Shown here one piece after another: positions 22,284 through 31,068 of a stretch of DNA of 31,068 bases. The stretch spans positions 17,587-48,654 of the forward strand of contig KN886684.1 in the NCBI GenBank assembly GCA_000934455.1, read 5' to 3'. A model generated the notes under the pieces. The model had not been told where the DNA came from. It did not search any database and saw only the letters and a list, made by a program, of their open reading frames with translations. Each line of letters begins with the position of its first letter. Positions within the stretch are counted from its first letter, which is position 1. The position numbers and the translations under genes are program-made. This stretch comes from Apostichopus parvimensis. Its lineage: Eukaryota > Echinodermata > Holothuroidea > Aspidochirotida > Stichopodidae.

Positions 22284-25200
22284 GTAAGTTTCTTTTATCT
22301 TTTATCAAATTCAAGTTGAAGTTGAATATTTAATTGTGATAAATGATTTTCTAACTCAATAATTTCTCAACTAAATATATTTACCAGTTTCTCTTTACCA
22401 TGATGTTTGAGTTTATTTGTCGGGGCTCAATTGATGTATTTGTCAGTTTGTAAAATAATGATATTTTGTACTTATTTAAAAAAATCTAGAGTGATCATTG
22501 TGATCTACCTCATGTACGCAATAAAACATAAGAAATTTTATTTCACCATATCATAAATAAAGATGGGTTTGAATAGGGCTTTAAATATCAGTTATTTTCT
22601 TAAAACAACGATAATAATTCCTTTTTCTTTAACACATACAATAAGCAATTTAAAATTGACAATGACTTGCCGATATATCGTGGAAACGATCACGTTTCAA
22701 ACCGGTATTTAATTATATCGTCCAACATAGCAAATAAACTATAACAATTATCGATAACAAAAAACATGAAAATAATTATAATATGTAAGGATATAACTGT
22801 GGATTCCTTAACAAAGATTATATGAAATTTTTCCATAATCCATTTTTAACTTGCTTCCAAGCTAGTACATCAATCCTATAGTACAAACATAGTTTCAACA
22901 TCCATTTTTGGCAATTCAAAGATATATTTAACAAAATACTTGAAGGACCTGCTAGATACATGGTACAGTGCAATACCAATAACTTAATGCATTGAAACAA
23001 TCGATAAAAGTAACATTTTCTTATTAACGGATTAGGTAGGTTATATTAAATGGTTAAATGATGTCTTAATTAACAAACTACTCATAAATCATAAACAAAG
23101 TTGCGGGAAAGATTCAAACGATTATCATCTATATCGCAAGAAAATATAAACCAATAATTTCAAATGTCAAATTTATATTCCGTTAGCTACATTTAAGACT
23201 AAAGCAGATTAAAAGTAGGCAAAAACGATTAAAGTTGTTTTGACTTGTTTTATTGTGTAAATAAACAAAGCAACGATTTTGGCATTTGTTAATATCTACT
23301 CAGGATACCCACTATTATAGAAATGTTTTTATTCTACCGCAAGACTCATTGTTTATATCAATCGACATTGTAGTTTGTTCTCTCCTGTGTTTTGAGCACG
23401 TTCCTTCCTTGACATCTCATCAAGGAAATCTTGATAGGATTTCTTTTCGTAGCAGTTTAAAAGTTGAAAAGAAAACATCTCCACTTAATGTCATCAAGTT
23501 TAAAACATGAACTTCGGATATGTCTGGCCAAAATCCCCCGTAATACTACAAATGACCATTAAACGTTGTTTGTCAGGAGACTGAGTAAAATATCATATAT
23601 CAGTCTATGTTTTATGTCACCGTTGTATCGTGTTTAATAATAATGGCCTATAAAATCTCTCTCAGATAACTATTTTTCCCAATTCATTGGATATGTATTA
23701 TATATTTTGTTGGACGAAGTTTGGTAGCGAATATTACGTACATGTTGTGATAAATGCTACTTTTACCAGTAACCAGTTCTTAACCTTCAATTGCTGATAT
23801 TCTTAGATGGGCATTCTCTTTTTTTTTTGCGCCAAGAAATATATAAATTTGACAAATGTGTTTCAATTATACCTTTCAAAATAACAAGTAACCTGATTAA
23901 AGAATCGATTAACGGAATCAAAGTAGATAAAAACCTGATGATTAAATGTCAGTCTACAACTTACTGTGAATTACTTAGGAAAGCAATAAATGATTAATTT
24001 TAACAAATGTTAACGCTCTTGACACTTTGCTGCCGAGTCTAGTATTTCAATATTATAGCACAAACATTGTTTAAACATTCATATTTGACATTTAATCTCA
24101 ACGAAAGTGAATTAATAGACGTAGGGTACTGTACAGAAACTCGGAGCAATCAATCAAACTTAAAACGTCTTTATATTCAAATTATATCTTGTGGAATGAT
24201 GCCTTAAAATCATACAAACATAGCTTAAACATTCATATTAGACATTTCATCTGAACGAAGGTGAATTATAAGACGTAGGGTGCTGTAGAGAAACTCAGAG
24301 CAATCAATCAAACTTAAAACGTCTTTATATTTACATTATATCTTGTGGAATGATGCCTTAAAATCATAAATTATACTCATAATTACTTGATGTAAAACAC
24401 TTGATGAAAATATTGAAACGATTATATTCGATGTGAATCTACCAAGTACCAGTACATAATATTAAACAATAAATTTTAACTACTTTAGTCATATATTTCA
24501 TTAATTAAACTTACCATAAACACAGACCAACATACCAAGGAGAGAATAAAGTTGCTTTGCTTTGTTTAACTCTTTAAATAAACCAAAAAAAAAATTAACA
24601 CTATTGTAAATATCTGATCGGGACACGCACTACTGAAAGTTATTTATTCTACCGAGAGACTCATTTTCTTACATAAAAAGAAAGAATAAATTGTTCTCTC
24701 CCGTGTTCTTAGAGCATGTTTTCCTTGGCATGACATCGACGACATAGCGATGGAATATCAAAATATTTTAATAACAGTTTAAACAAATGACAAGAATCAC
24801 TCATTGCCTTAATCTGATGTAGTGTTGAATATAAACTTCAAAAGTACGCCGTATTACTACAAAGGAACACTGAGCAATTTGGTTATGACTGAGACTGATT
24901 AAAATAGAATATTTGGGTTTAGTAGGCTTAATAACATTGTTACATCGTATGTAGTAATAAATGCCTGTAAAATATCTCTCAAATAAATATGTATTTCCCG
25001 ATTTATTAGATTAGATGCTGGAGGAACGCTGTTAGTTTATGTTAAGGAATTATTTCTATATAAAATAGTCAAATAGGATTTATCTTTGGAAACATTTGAA
25101 AAAAATGGAGAAGGCAGTAAGGAATCCATTACAATTTTTGAACAACACAGAAAGCGAATATCACACTTGATGATAAAATGTTGTCTATATCAGTGCGTTG

Positions 25201-28200
25201 AAGTTTTTCCAATTTCTCAAACACAACATTGATTAATACGATGCATTCCATATAGCTTTAATTGTAATAAGTTGAATCGGTGGTATAAGTGTATAAGGGA
25301 GTTTTAATAAGTATTATATGATATTATTAACAAATACATCATACGTGCAGTAAGGTCAAAATGGTACAACCTATTAAGCAAACATAACCTTGAAGGAAGA
25401 AACGGCGAGAGTACCCACCGTACTTAGTACTATTTTATGTAAATCTATAAACTTTCTAAAAATTGTAAATTATGTTGCAAGTTGAACATGGGCAATTTAT
25501 GCAGCTTTTACTGAAAAAATGATAAAAATAAACACGATCTCATGACGAAATGCAGAAATGGCTCAGAGATACGAAATCGACTCATATAACTAGGATACAT
25601 GAAACTCAATTCGTAATATTTTCATCAATCCTTAATTTCTTACTAAACGATAATTATTTCAAGTAAGCACTGCTATGTCGTATTTCCCTTTTATTACACA
25701 AACACAAACATGACCATTAATATGAGATATATTTATAAAAATTGTGAACGTCCAGAATAATTCATATTACTTTCTCACTTCATGTCGCGAAAATTCAAGC
25801 GCCACATATGATAGTTTTATCTAGGTTATTCAGTATCAGGGTGAAACAGGACAACAATAGCGTTGAGTGTGTAACTCGTTTCTTCAGTCATTCTGTCATC
25901 CTGATAGTTTCAAAAATAATTTTAAAAAGTTTGTCTTCAAACATCCATGCCAAGAAGTAAACACAACGAAAACACAGTATCGAATAGACACACATTTTGT
26001 TTTCATTAAAATATGTCACGGCTTAACGAAAGTTATATATACGTTATAAACTCAATAGTTATAATAGAGTGTTGGAATAGTGTCTCTTGATTTCCCGTAA
26101 TGTTTCCTACAAACGAGCTAATATTTAAGTAAAACAGAGTTGGGTCAAAGTAAATGCTTCTCTATCAGTGAAATAATTAAGATGACCTAAATGGTGACAT
26201 TAGTTAACGATCCTTGATTTCACTTCATTGAACTTTAACCAAAGATTAGCAGCAACTTAAAAATGCTTTGGAACTGAATTGATTTCGGCGGTAAGTACCC
26301 TTTACAAATGAGTCTCTCCCGCCTATCGGAATGTCCTTTTAGTGACTTTGTTGAATTTATATTTCAATGTTCATCTCCATTTTAGAATGTTGACCGGGAA
26401 AATTCTGGGAGGAACAAAAGAAGCACTGGAGGTTAGAACAATTCATCATTCTTATAAATTCATTTTTTTCAATGAACTTTTCACGAGTCTTTTACATACA
26501 AAAAATACACGTTCTAAAGAAGGACATTACAAGTATGAATAAAATTGTCATCGATATATATGATTCATCTAACTTAATTAGTCATTTATATCATTGATTT
26601 TGATAGACAATTATTGTGATTTCTGCTTTGTTTTGGCAAACATTTGTTTAATATGCTTTTATACTTCCGTTTCGTGATGTGGTAATTAAATATGCACAAA
26701 AGCTACTACCTTATATCATCATCGACTGGTAAATATTTATGAAATGCTTTCTTCACATAAAGACGTACTGTAGATTATTTAATTTGGTTACAAAAAATTA
26801 CTGTAAAACGAAAACTAACCCGCTATAAAAGCTGGCTGGAAACAACTTATAGTTAAAAAACTGAGAGCCTTTTAACGTTTCTCGCGGTGGTCTAAAGAAC
26901 GCCAACATTTGTCGATTAATCTTAAACAACCATAGCTACTAGAATTGATTGAGATTTTTTAATTAGTTTACTTCATTTAAAATTTCGGTTTGAATGTAAC
27001 TTAATTTACATTTTTAATTTTGGTTGAATGCCTTTAGGAAACTATTATGATAGAGATACCCATCGGTGAATAAATACATATATATATAGTATTCATCTCA
27101 CTTAATATTCAATTCCGTTTGTATCAAAAACAGTATTACGGAAACGTAATTAATCAGTTATATTAATGATCTTAATTGACAATAATGGTGATTTCTGCTT
27201 TTGTAGTCTTCACATATTTTTGGTTAATATGCATTTATACTTACGTTTCTTGATGTGGTAATTATATATAAACTAAGACCTATCACCGTAAGTCATAATT
27301 CTTTCTTCACTGAATGGCGTACTCTGGATTTTGTAATTTGGTTAAATAAAAAAAATATCTAAAAATAAAAAAGCAACAGGCTTTTATCACTGGCTGAAAA
27401 GTACAAAAAATAAGGAAATTTGTTTAAGGATTGTCGCGGCGGTGAAAAGGGGGTCAACATTTGTCGTTTTTAATTAAACAGACATAGTTACCAGAACCAT
27501 GGAGGTAAAAACAGACTGTCAGACTGTTTTTACCTCCATGCCAGAACTGATCAGGAATTGCTTGTTATTCTGCTACTTCATTAATTATTATTCTGTATAT
27601 TTGTGGTTTCTTTTTACGATTTTGCAATGGTGCACTTCCATGGTGTCTTTCAAGCAGAAAATTGTATGGAAGATTTAGTTTAAACATTTTGACAAACATG
27701 TCTTTTTGCAAACTGTAATTGTCACCTTAACCGAGAGTTAGGTAAACGGGACATCGAGTTCGGTAGTTCACTTAAAAATTGATCGCATCCATTTCTTACA
27801 AGTTCTACTTTTTCATTCCATCAGACTCCTCCTACTTTTTCTACCAAGAGCCAGAATATCCTCGAGATTGTAAAGAAGTTTACGACCAATGTGAAGGGAG
27901 TTCCTCTGAATCTGGGATTTATCTGATTAAGCCTGATGGAGCCAATGAACCTTTTCAAGTTTACTGTAATAACTCAATTGACGGAGGAGGCTGGACGGTA
28001 AGAACATAACATTATATTACACTTAATTAATTTCTATTTAGCGTGCTTGCTGAAGTATGTTGATATTTTATATTTTATAGGTTCTCTAAAAAAGCGATTT
28101 ATTTGAATAGATGATGTGTGTAACAGGTGCTGATTCGTTCGACAAGGCATGCATTCTTTATTGGTATCTTTCAGTTTGATATAATTCTCAGGAAAACGTT

Positions 28201-30646
28201 GGTTAGTTTTAAATTTACCTTGGAAATTCCATAATAGATAAGTATTTTTATTAACGCTTTTAATTACTTCCCGAGTAACCATTAATCTTCTTAAAGTATG
28301 GCTGTGTTCTATTATAGCGATATAGTTTTTCGGTACCTCAAAATGTTTATATAACCATATTACTGTGCGCAATATGGGCATAAATTATATGATAACAATG
28401 TATTCCCTTAGTAAAAGAAGAATATAACTGGTGCACAAGCTACCGTATCTGTTCAACGTTAGACGCACCATTAAAACACTAACTACACTCAGTCTAATAC
28501 ATCATACCCCTCAAACGTAAATCGTTCATATTGTTCTTTATTTTCAAACCAAATATGACATGTTTTTGTTTTGCAACTAAACCAGGTCTTCCAACGCCGG
28601 GTCGATGGTTCCGTAGAATTTTACAGAGACTGGGATGATTACCGAGATGGTTTTGGTTTCCTGAAAAGGGAATTTTGGCTTGGCAACGATAAACTATCAC
28701 TCTTAACTAACCAAAAGGATTACATGCTTCGCATTGATTTAAACAACGTGAACGGAGATCCCTATTTTGCGAAGTACGACCTGTTTAGGATCAGTGATGA
28801 AGAGACTAAGTATCGTTTAGTTGGCCTTGGAGAATACGATAGCTCCAGCACTACAGGTACGTTTATATAAAACCTCGTGGATTTTGCTTGATATCATAAA
28901 AATATCAAAAAATGAATCAAAATATATTTCAAAGGACTGAATATTAGCAAGGAAAATATGAAGGCCTCTACCAATTATGCATAACTACCTTGATCCATTA
29001 CCTTTCCCTTACCCTTACCCTTTCTAACATTTGTCGTCAAATTAACCCGTGTATTTAATTTGTCAGTTCATTAGCCGATTGTAACAATTCATCAAATATG
29101 TAGCATATACGCAGACATTTTAGAAATGATCAGCTCAAGAACAATATTTATAACTATTATCTTATTTAGATGTTTTACTATAACATTGCATACATTTGCA
29201 ACGATACATTGCAAACTTCCCAGGGCAAAGGCCGTTATAGTCTACTTATGTTGTTATAAATACACCAGACGAATCCATCACGTCAACGCTGCCAGACTGA
29301 ACATACTGTACTGTCTGAAAATATCCGTAAATCTTAATTATATTTGGTTTATTTATTGTGTTCGAATGTGATATTTAACAAAGTATACTCATTGTGTAAT
29401 AAACGATAAAACTGGGAGCTCAAGCATAGACAGCCGACGGTCATAGACAATTACTGACTATTTTTTTTCAATTAGTACACTGTTTGTGATCGAATCGGAA
29501 GAAAGCTGGTCAGGTAAAATTGTGGTTGGAATCTATGATTAATGCGCTCCGAAAATGAACTCAGGTTGAAAGATATACCTTAAATGAACTCAGGTTGATA
29601 CATATACCTTCAGTGACAGAAGGACTTGTAATTGATAACAACAAACCTATTCCAACTTCCCTTTCATCTCCCCATGATCCATAATATATCGTCATCCTCC
29701 CTAATAACCAAAAAGACCTCACCTCCGTTCAACTGGAAACATAACGAAAAGAGAATAATAACAGAGTAAAATCTGTAAAAACTTCTTAAACAATAATCCA
29801 ATAATTTGGTAAATAAAACCATTGATGAAAAAATAATGTTCTTCATAGTTGATTAATTTGTTTTATATACGGTTCCCACATACCGGTACCATTGTCGTAG
29901 CAACGATATATTACTTGACATAGACATACTGTGTATCATGAAATAAAAATGAATCCATAACGTGTGATGTGCAAATTGGATACTGACAACAAACTGGTTT
30001 AAGTTTAGCCATTTTGTCCCATATTTATTGTATGTATTAATTGACGTTGGAAACGGTTCCAGTATTATCGTAAAGAGATGGTCAGTTTGCAATAAAAATG
30101 TGTTCTGGTGTACTAATAATGTTGGCAAAGAACACAAAAATATAATAAAGCAAATCCATATTAATTCAGGTTTCATCTAAAGGCACTAATAATTCCTTCA
30201 AGTGGTGTAAACAACATTTATTGGGACTTAAATACAAATTTAAGGAAAATGTTTGTTTAATATGACAGTGTTTCATTGATCTTTCATAAATTCTTCTATG
30301 AAACTTCTCTTAATTTATGCCGTATGGAAACAACTTACACCTTTTTTAAATATAATCATGCATTTTATCTCCATCTCGTGTTTTCTTTTTCACAGTGAAT
30401 GATAGAATGGCTTATTACAGGAACATGTCCTTTACGACATTCAACCGTGACAACGACCTTCACAGTAGTTATAACCTGGCCCAGTATTATCATGGAGCGT
30501 GGTGGTACAGTCATTATAATTATTATGTCAGTTTAAACGGACTTTACTCAGCGGGAAGTACTAATCATAAAAGCATCCGCTGGTATAGTCTTCCAGGAAG
30601 TACTAACAACATTAAATACGCAGAAATGAAGATACGTCCAGTGTAA
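22215..30646 (+). CDS. Secreted fibrinogen-related-domain protein, gene B (5 exons, 269 aa)
   Basis: Join 22215-22283, 26386-26431, 27825-27997, 28586-28856, 30396-30646. Exon lengths and phases equal those of gene A. The signal peptide, RNKR site, PRDC, GGGWT, EFWLGND, GAWWY and MKIRP motifs are all kept, with the same missing C-terminal cysteine pair. It differs from A at 18 of 269 residues by hand count: V18A, E26D, S29N, I133L and 14 changes between 193 and 257. The calcium-like loop reads FNRDND, closer to the family norm than A. Most changes flank GAWWY or lie in loops after it, so a different ligand preference from A is plausible but unproven. All frames are open. The exon 2 donor is weaker (GTTAGA). 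Confidence 0.93.
22284..26385 (+). other. Gene B intron 1 (4,102 bp)
   Basis: No supported gene. It has two related halves about 1.3 kb apart: the segment around 22840-23720 resembles 24010-25030 (for example TTGTTCTCTC at 23375 and 24691). A 154-bp tandem repeat (24060-24367) lies within the second half. Most of the extra 1.1 kb relative to gene A lies between about 23566 and 24690. Confidence 0.75.
24060..24367. repeat. 154-bp tandem repeat, two copies, intron 1 of gene B
   Basis: Copy 1 is 24060-24213 and copy 2 is 24214-24367. Both run from ACAAACAT to GCCTTAAAATCAT, with shared stretches such as GAGCAATCAATCAAACTTA. They differ at a modest number of positions. The block is absent from unit A. 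Confidence 0.88.
26386..26431 (+). CDS. Gene B exon 2: 46-nt microexon with RNKR site
   Basis: Codes for NVDRENSGRNKRSTG plus one base. The acceptor TTTTAG is kept, but the donor reads GTTAGA instead of GTAAGA in gene A. Skipping this exon would shift the frame of exon 3. Confidence 0.78.
26432..27824 (+). other. Gene B intron 2 (1,393 bp)
   Basis: Same internally duplicated look as intron 2 of gene A, with a single copy of the 26-bp repeat. Carries the hairpin insertion at 27491-27547. No gene seen. Confidence 0.7.
27491..27547. repeat. Unit B-specific perfect hairpin flanked by CCAGAAC repeats
   Basis: Arms CATGGAGGTAAAAACAG (27498-27514) and its exact reverse complement (27524-27540) surround a 9-base spacer. 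They are flanked by an exact 7-bp direct repeat CCAGAAC (27491-27497 and 27541-27547). It lies in intron 2 of gene B. Unit A has only one similar site, CCAGAAA at 13199-13205, with no hairpin. This looks like a very short inverted-repeat insertion with target-site duplication. Confidence 0.8.
27825..27997 (+). CDS. Gene B exon 3: N-terminal part of the FReD
   Basis: Residues 39-96, protein-identical to gene A with only two silent base changes that I could find. Acceptor ATCAG, donor GTAAGA. Confidence 0.93.
27998..28585 (+). other. Gene B intron 3 (588 bp)
   Basis: GT-AG intron without recognisable content. An open frame on the minus strand here is not maintained in unit A and is judged chance. 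Confidence 0.75.
28586..28856 (+). CDS. Gene B exon 4: central part of the FReD
   Basis: Residues 97-186. Four base differences from gene A, one of which changes a residue (L133). Acceptor AACCAG, donor GTACGT. Confidence 0.93.
28857..30395 (+). other. Gene B intron 4 (1,539 bp)
   Basis: GT-AG intron with the 29-bp repeat (29553-29610) and a short CCCTTA-rich patch near 29007-29022 that unit A lacks. No gene seen. Confidence 0.75.
29553..29610. repeat. 29-bp imperfect tandem repeat, unit B
   Basis: AAATGAACTCAGGTTGA begins at 29553 and again at 29582, equivalent to the pair at 15181 in unit A. Confidence 0.85.
30396..30646 (+). CDS. Gene B exon 5: C-terminal FReD region, stop
   Basis: Residues 187-269 and TAA. 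Fourteen residues differ from gene A. GAWWY, LNGLYSAGSTN and KYAEMKIRPV are unchanged. The segment after GAWWY reads YSHYNYYVS in place of YRYYYNYVN, still rich in tyrosine and without cysteine. Confidence 0.93.
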
Positions 30647-30850
30647 TACATCAGACGTAAACAGAAACATCAATCAATGAGTGCTTCTAGTGAAATGAAC
30701 TTACAACTTTCGAACACAATGAACGAATAATTTCACTTGACGAATAACTTTTAAATATAACTCTTTGTCAAAACCGATAACTCCTTTTTGATCATATTTT
30801 CGAATGACGAATACTGAAGAAGAATAAATGTCAAGTACTTATTCACCCTG
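30647..30850 (+). terminator. Gene B 3' UTR with AATAAA poly(A) signal
   Basis: AATAAA at 30823-30828 in the same context as in gene A (ACTGAAGAAGAATAAAT). It is nearer to the stop than in A because about 98 bases of UTR are missing. Confidence 0.6.
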
Positions 30851-30941
30851 AGAGTAATCCTTTGTCCTGTGTGTGTGTGTTGAATGTTTAAACAGCAGTA
30901 AGCTGATGACAAAGACCATAATGTTAGCACCTTTAAATGAA

Positions 30942-31068
30942 AGCAGCATGTCCCCCCCCCCCTCCTTTTCATATACATATATAGTCACTTTGATAAACCT
31001 GTGAACATATTCATGATCCCTTTCAGGTTATTGTCAATGTAACTGTTGAAATACTTTACAACTTACCA
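30942..31068. other. Right flank after unit B
   Basis: Homology with the unit end stops at AGCAGCATGTCC, followed by an 11-base C-tract (30952-30962) and unmatched AT-rich sequence. No start of a third unit is visible. Confidence 0.6.

Larger units (their letters stand above)
16678..30941 (+). repeat. Tandem duplication unit B (14.26 kb)
   Basis: Second, head-to-tail copy of the unit. It starts at AGCAGCTTGTCC directly after the 3' flank of gene A and ends near 30941, where AAGCAGCATGTCC leads into a C-tract and unrelated sequence. The shared AGCAGC(T/A)TGTCC motif at 3114, 16678 and 30942 marks the likely recombination edge. Unit-specific features include a hairpin with a 7-bp direct repeat (27491-27547), 1.1 kb more of intron 1 and different blocks at about 19616-19890 and 20151-20565. 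No third unit follows in the window. Confidence 0.9.

Noticed and set aside
28034..28381. Minus-strand 115-codon frame in intron 3 of gene B
   Set aside because: Not kept open in the matching intron of gene A, and its composition is that of AT-rich intron DNA.
28995..29030. CCCTTA repeats resembling telomere sequence
   Set aside because: Only two or three units, and the order CCCTTA is not the animal telomere repeat CCCTAA.
29853..30176. Minus-strand frame in intron 4 of gene B, with a partly similar frame at 15663-15914 in gene A
   Set aside because: The similarity simply reflects the duplicated DNA. The two frames differ in start, end and register and show no domain.
1..31068. Search for tRNA, rRNA, CRISPR arrays, bacterial operons or phage genes
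   Set aside because: None seen. The exon-intron structure and composition are those of an animal nuclear genome.

Overview
The window reads as AT-rich nuclear DNA of an animal. Genes are split by GT-AG introns, there are TATA boxes, Kozak-like starts and AATAAA signals, and no operon-like packing or long ORFs. Its main content is two tandem copies of a gene for a small secreted fibrinogen-related-domain (FReD) protein, a lectin-like family that is expanded in marine invertebrates such as echinoderms, amphioxus and molluscs. An echinoderm, perhaps a sea cucumber, is my best guess from protein style and base composition. That is an inference, not something the sequence proves.

Layout. Positions 1-3113 are single-copy in this window. 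They hold a weak candidate terminal exon (478-590) and a decayed non-LTR retrotransposon (LINE) ORF2 C-terminus (about 2413-2767). A head-to-tail duplication then fills nearly all the rest: unit A (3114-16677, 13,564 bp) and unit B (16678-30941, 14,264 bp). Each unit has the same order: (i) a TATA box followed by a short signal-peptide-like ORF, apparently an orphan first exon (open in A, stop codon in B); (ii) about 5 kb of non-coding DNA, most conserved near the gene; (iii) a five-exon FReD gene.

Gene A (exons 8783-8851, 12005-12050, 13506-13678, 14241-14511, 16040-16290) and gene B (22215-22283, 26386-26431, 27825-27997, 28586-28856, 30396-30646) each encode 269 residues with identical exon lengths and phases. 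Each product has a signal peptide, a short propeptide-like stretch with an R-N-K-R furin-type site, and a FReD. There is no collagen stalk or coiled coil. Hand alignment gives 18 amino-acid differences, 14 of them in the last exon.

Main points of interest: replacement changes are concentrated in the last exon while exons 3-4 are almost frozen; both proteins lack the conserved C-terminal cysteine pair of the FReD, which sits in a tyrosine-rich loop instead; two tiny hairpins flanked by short direct repeats are each present in only one unit; an orphan promoter and signal exon heads each unit; and intron 1 has older nested tandem duplications. All alignments were done by eye, so percentages and block edges are approximate.
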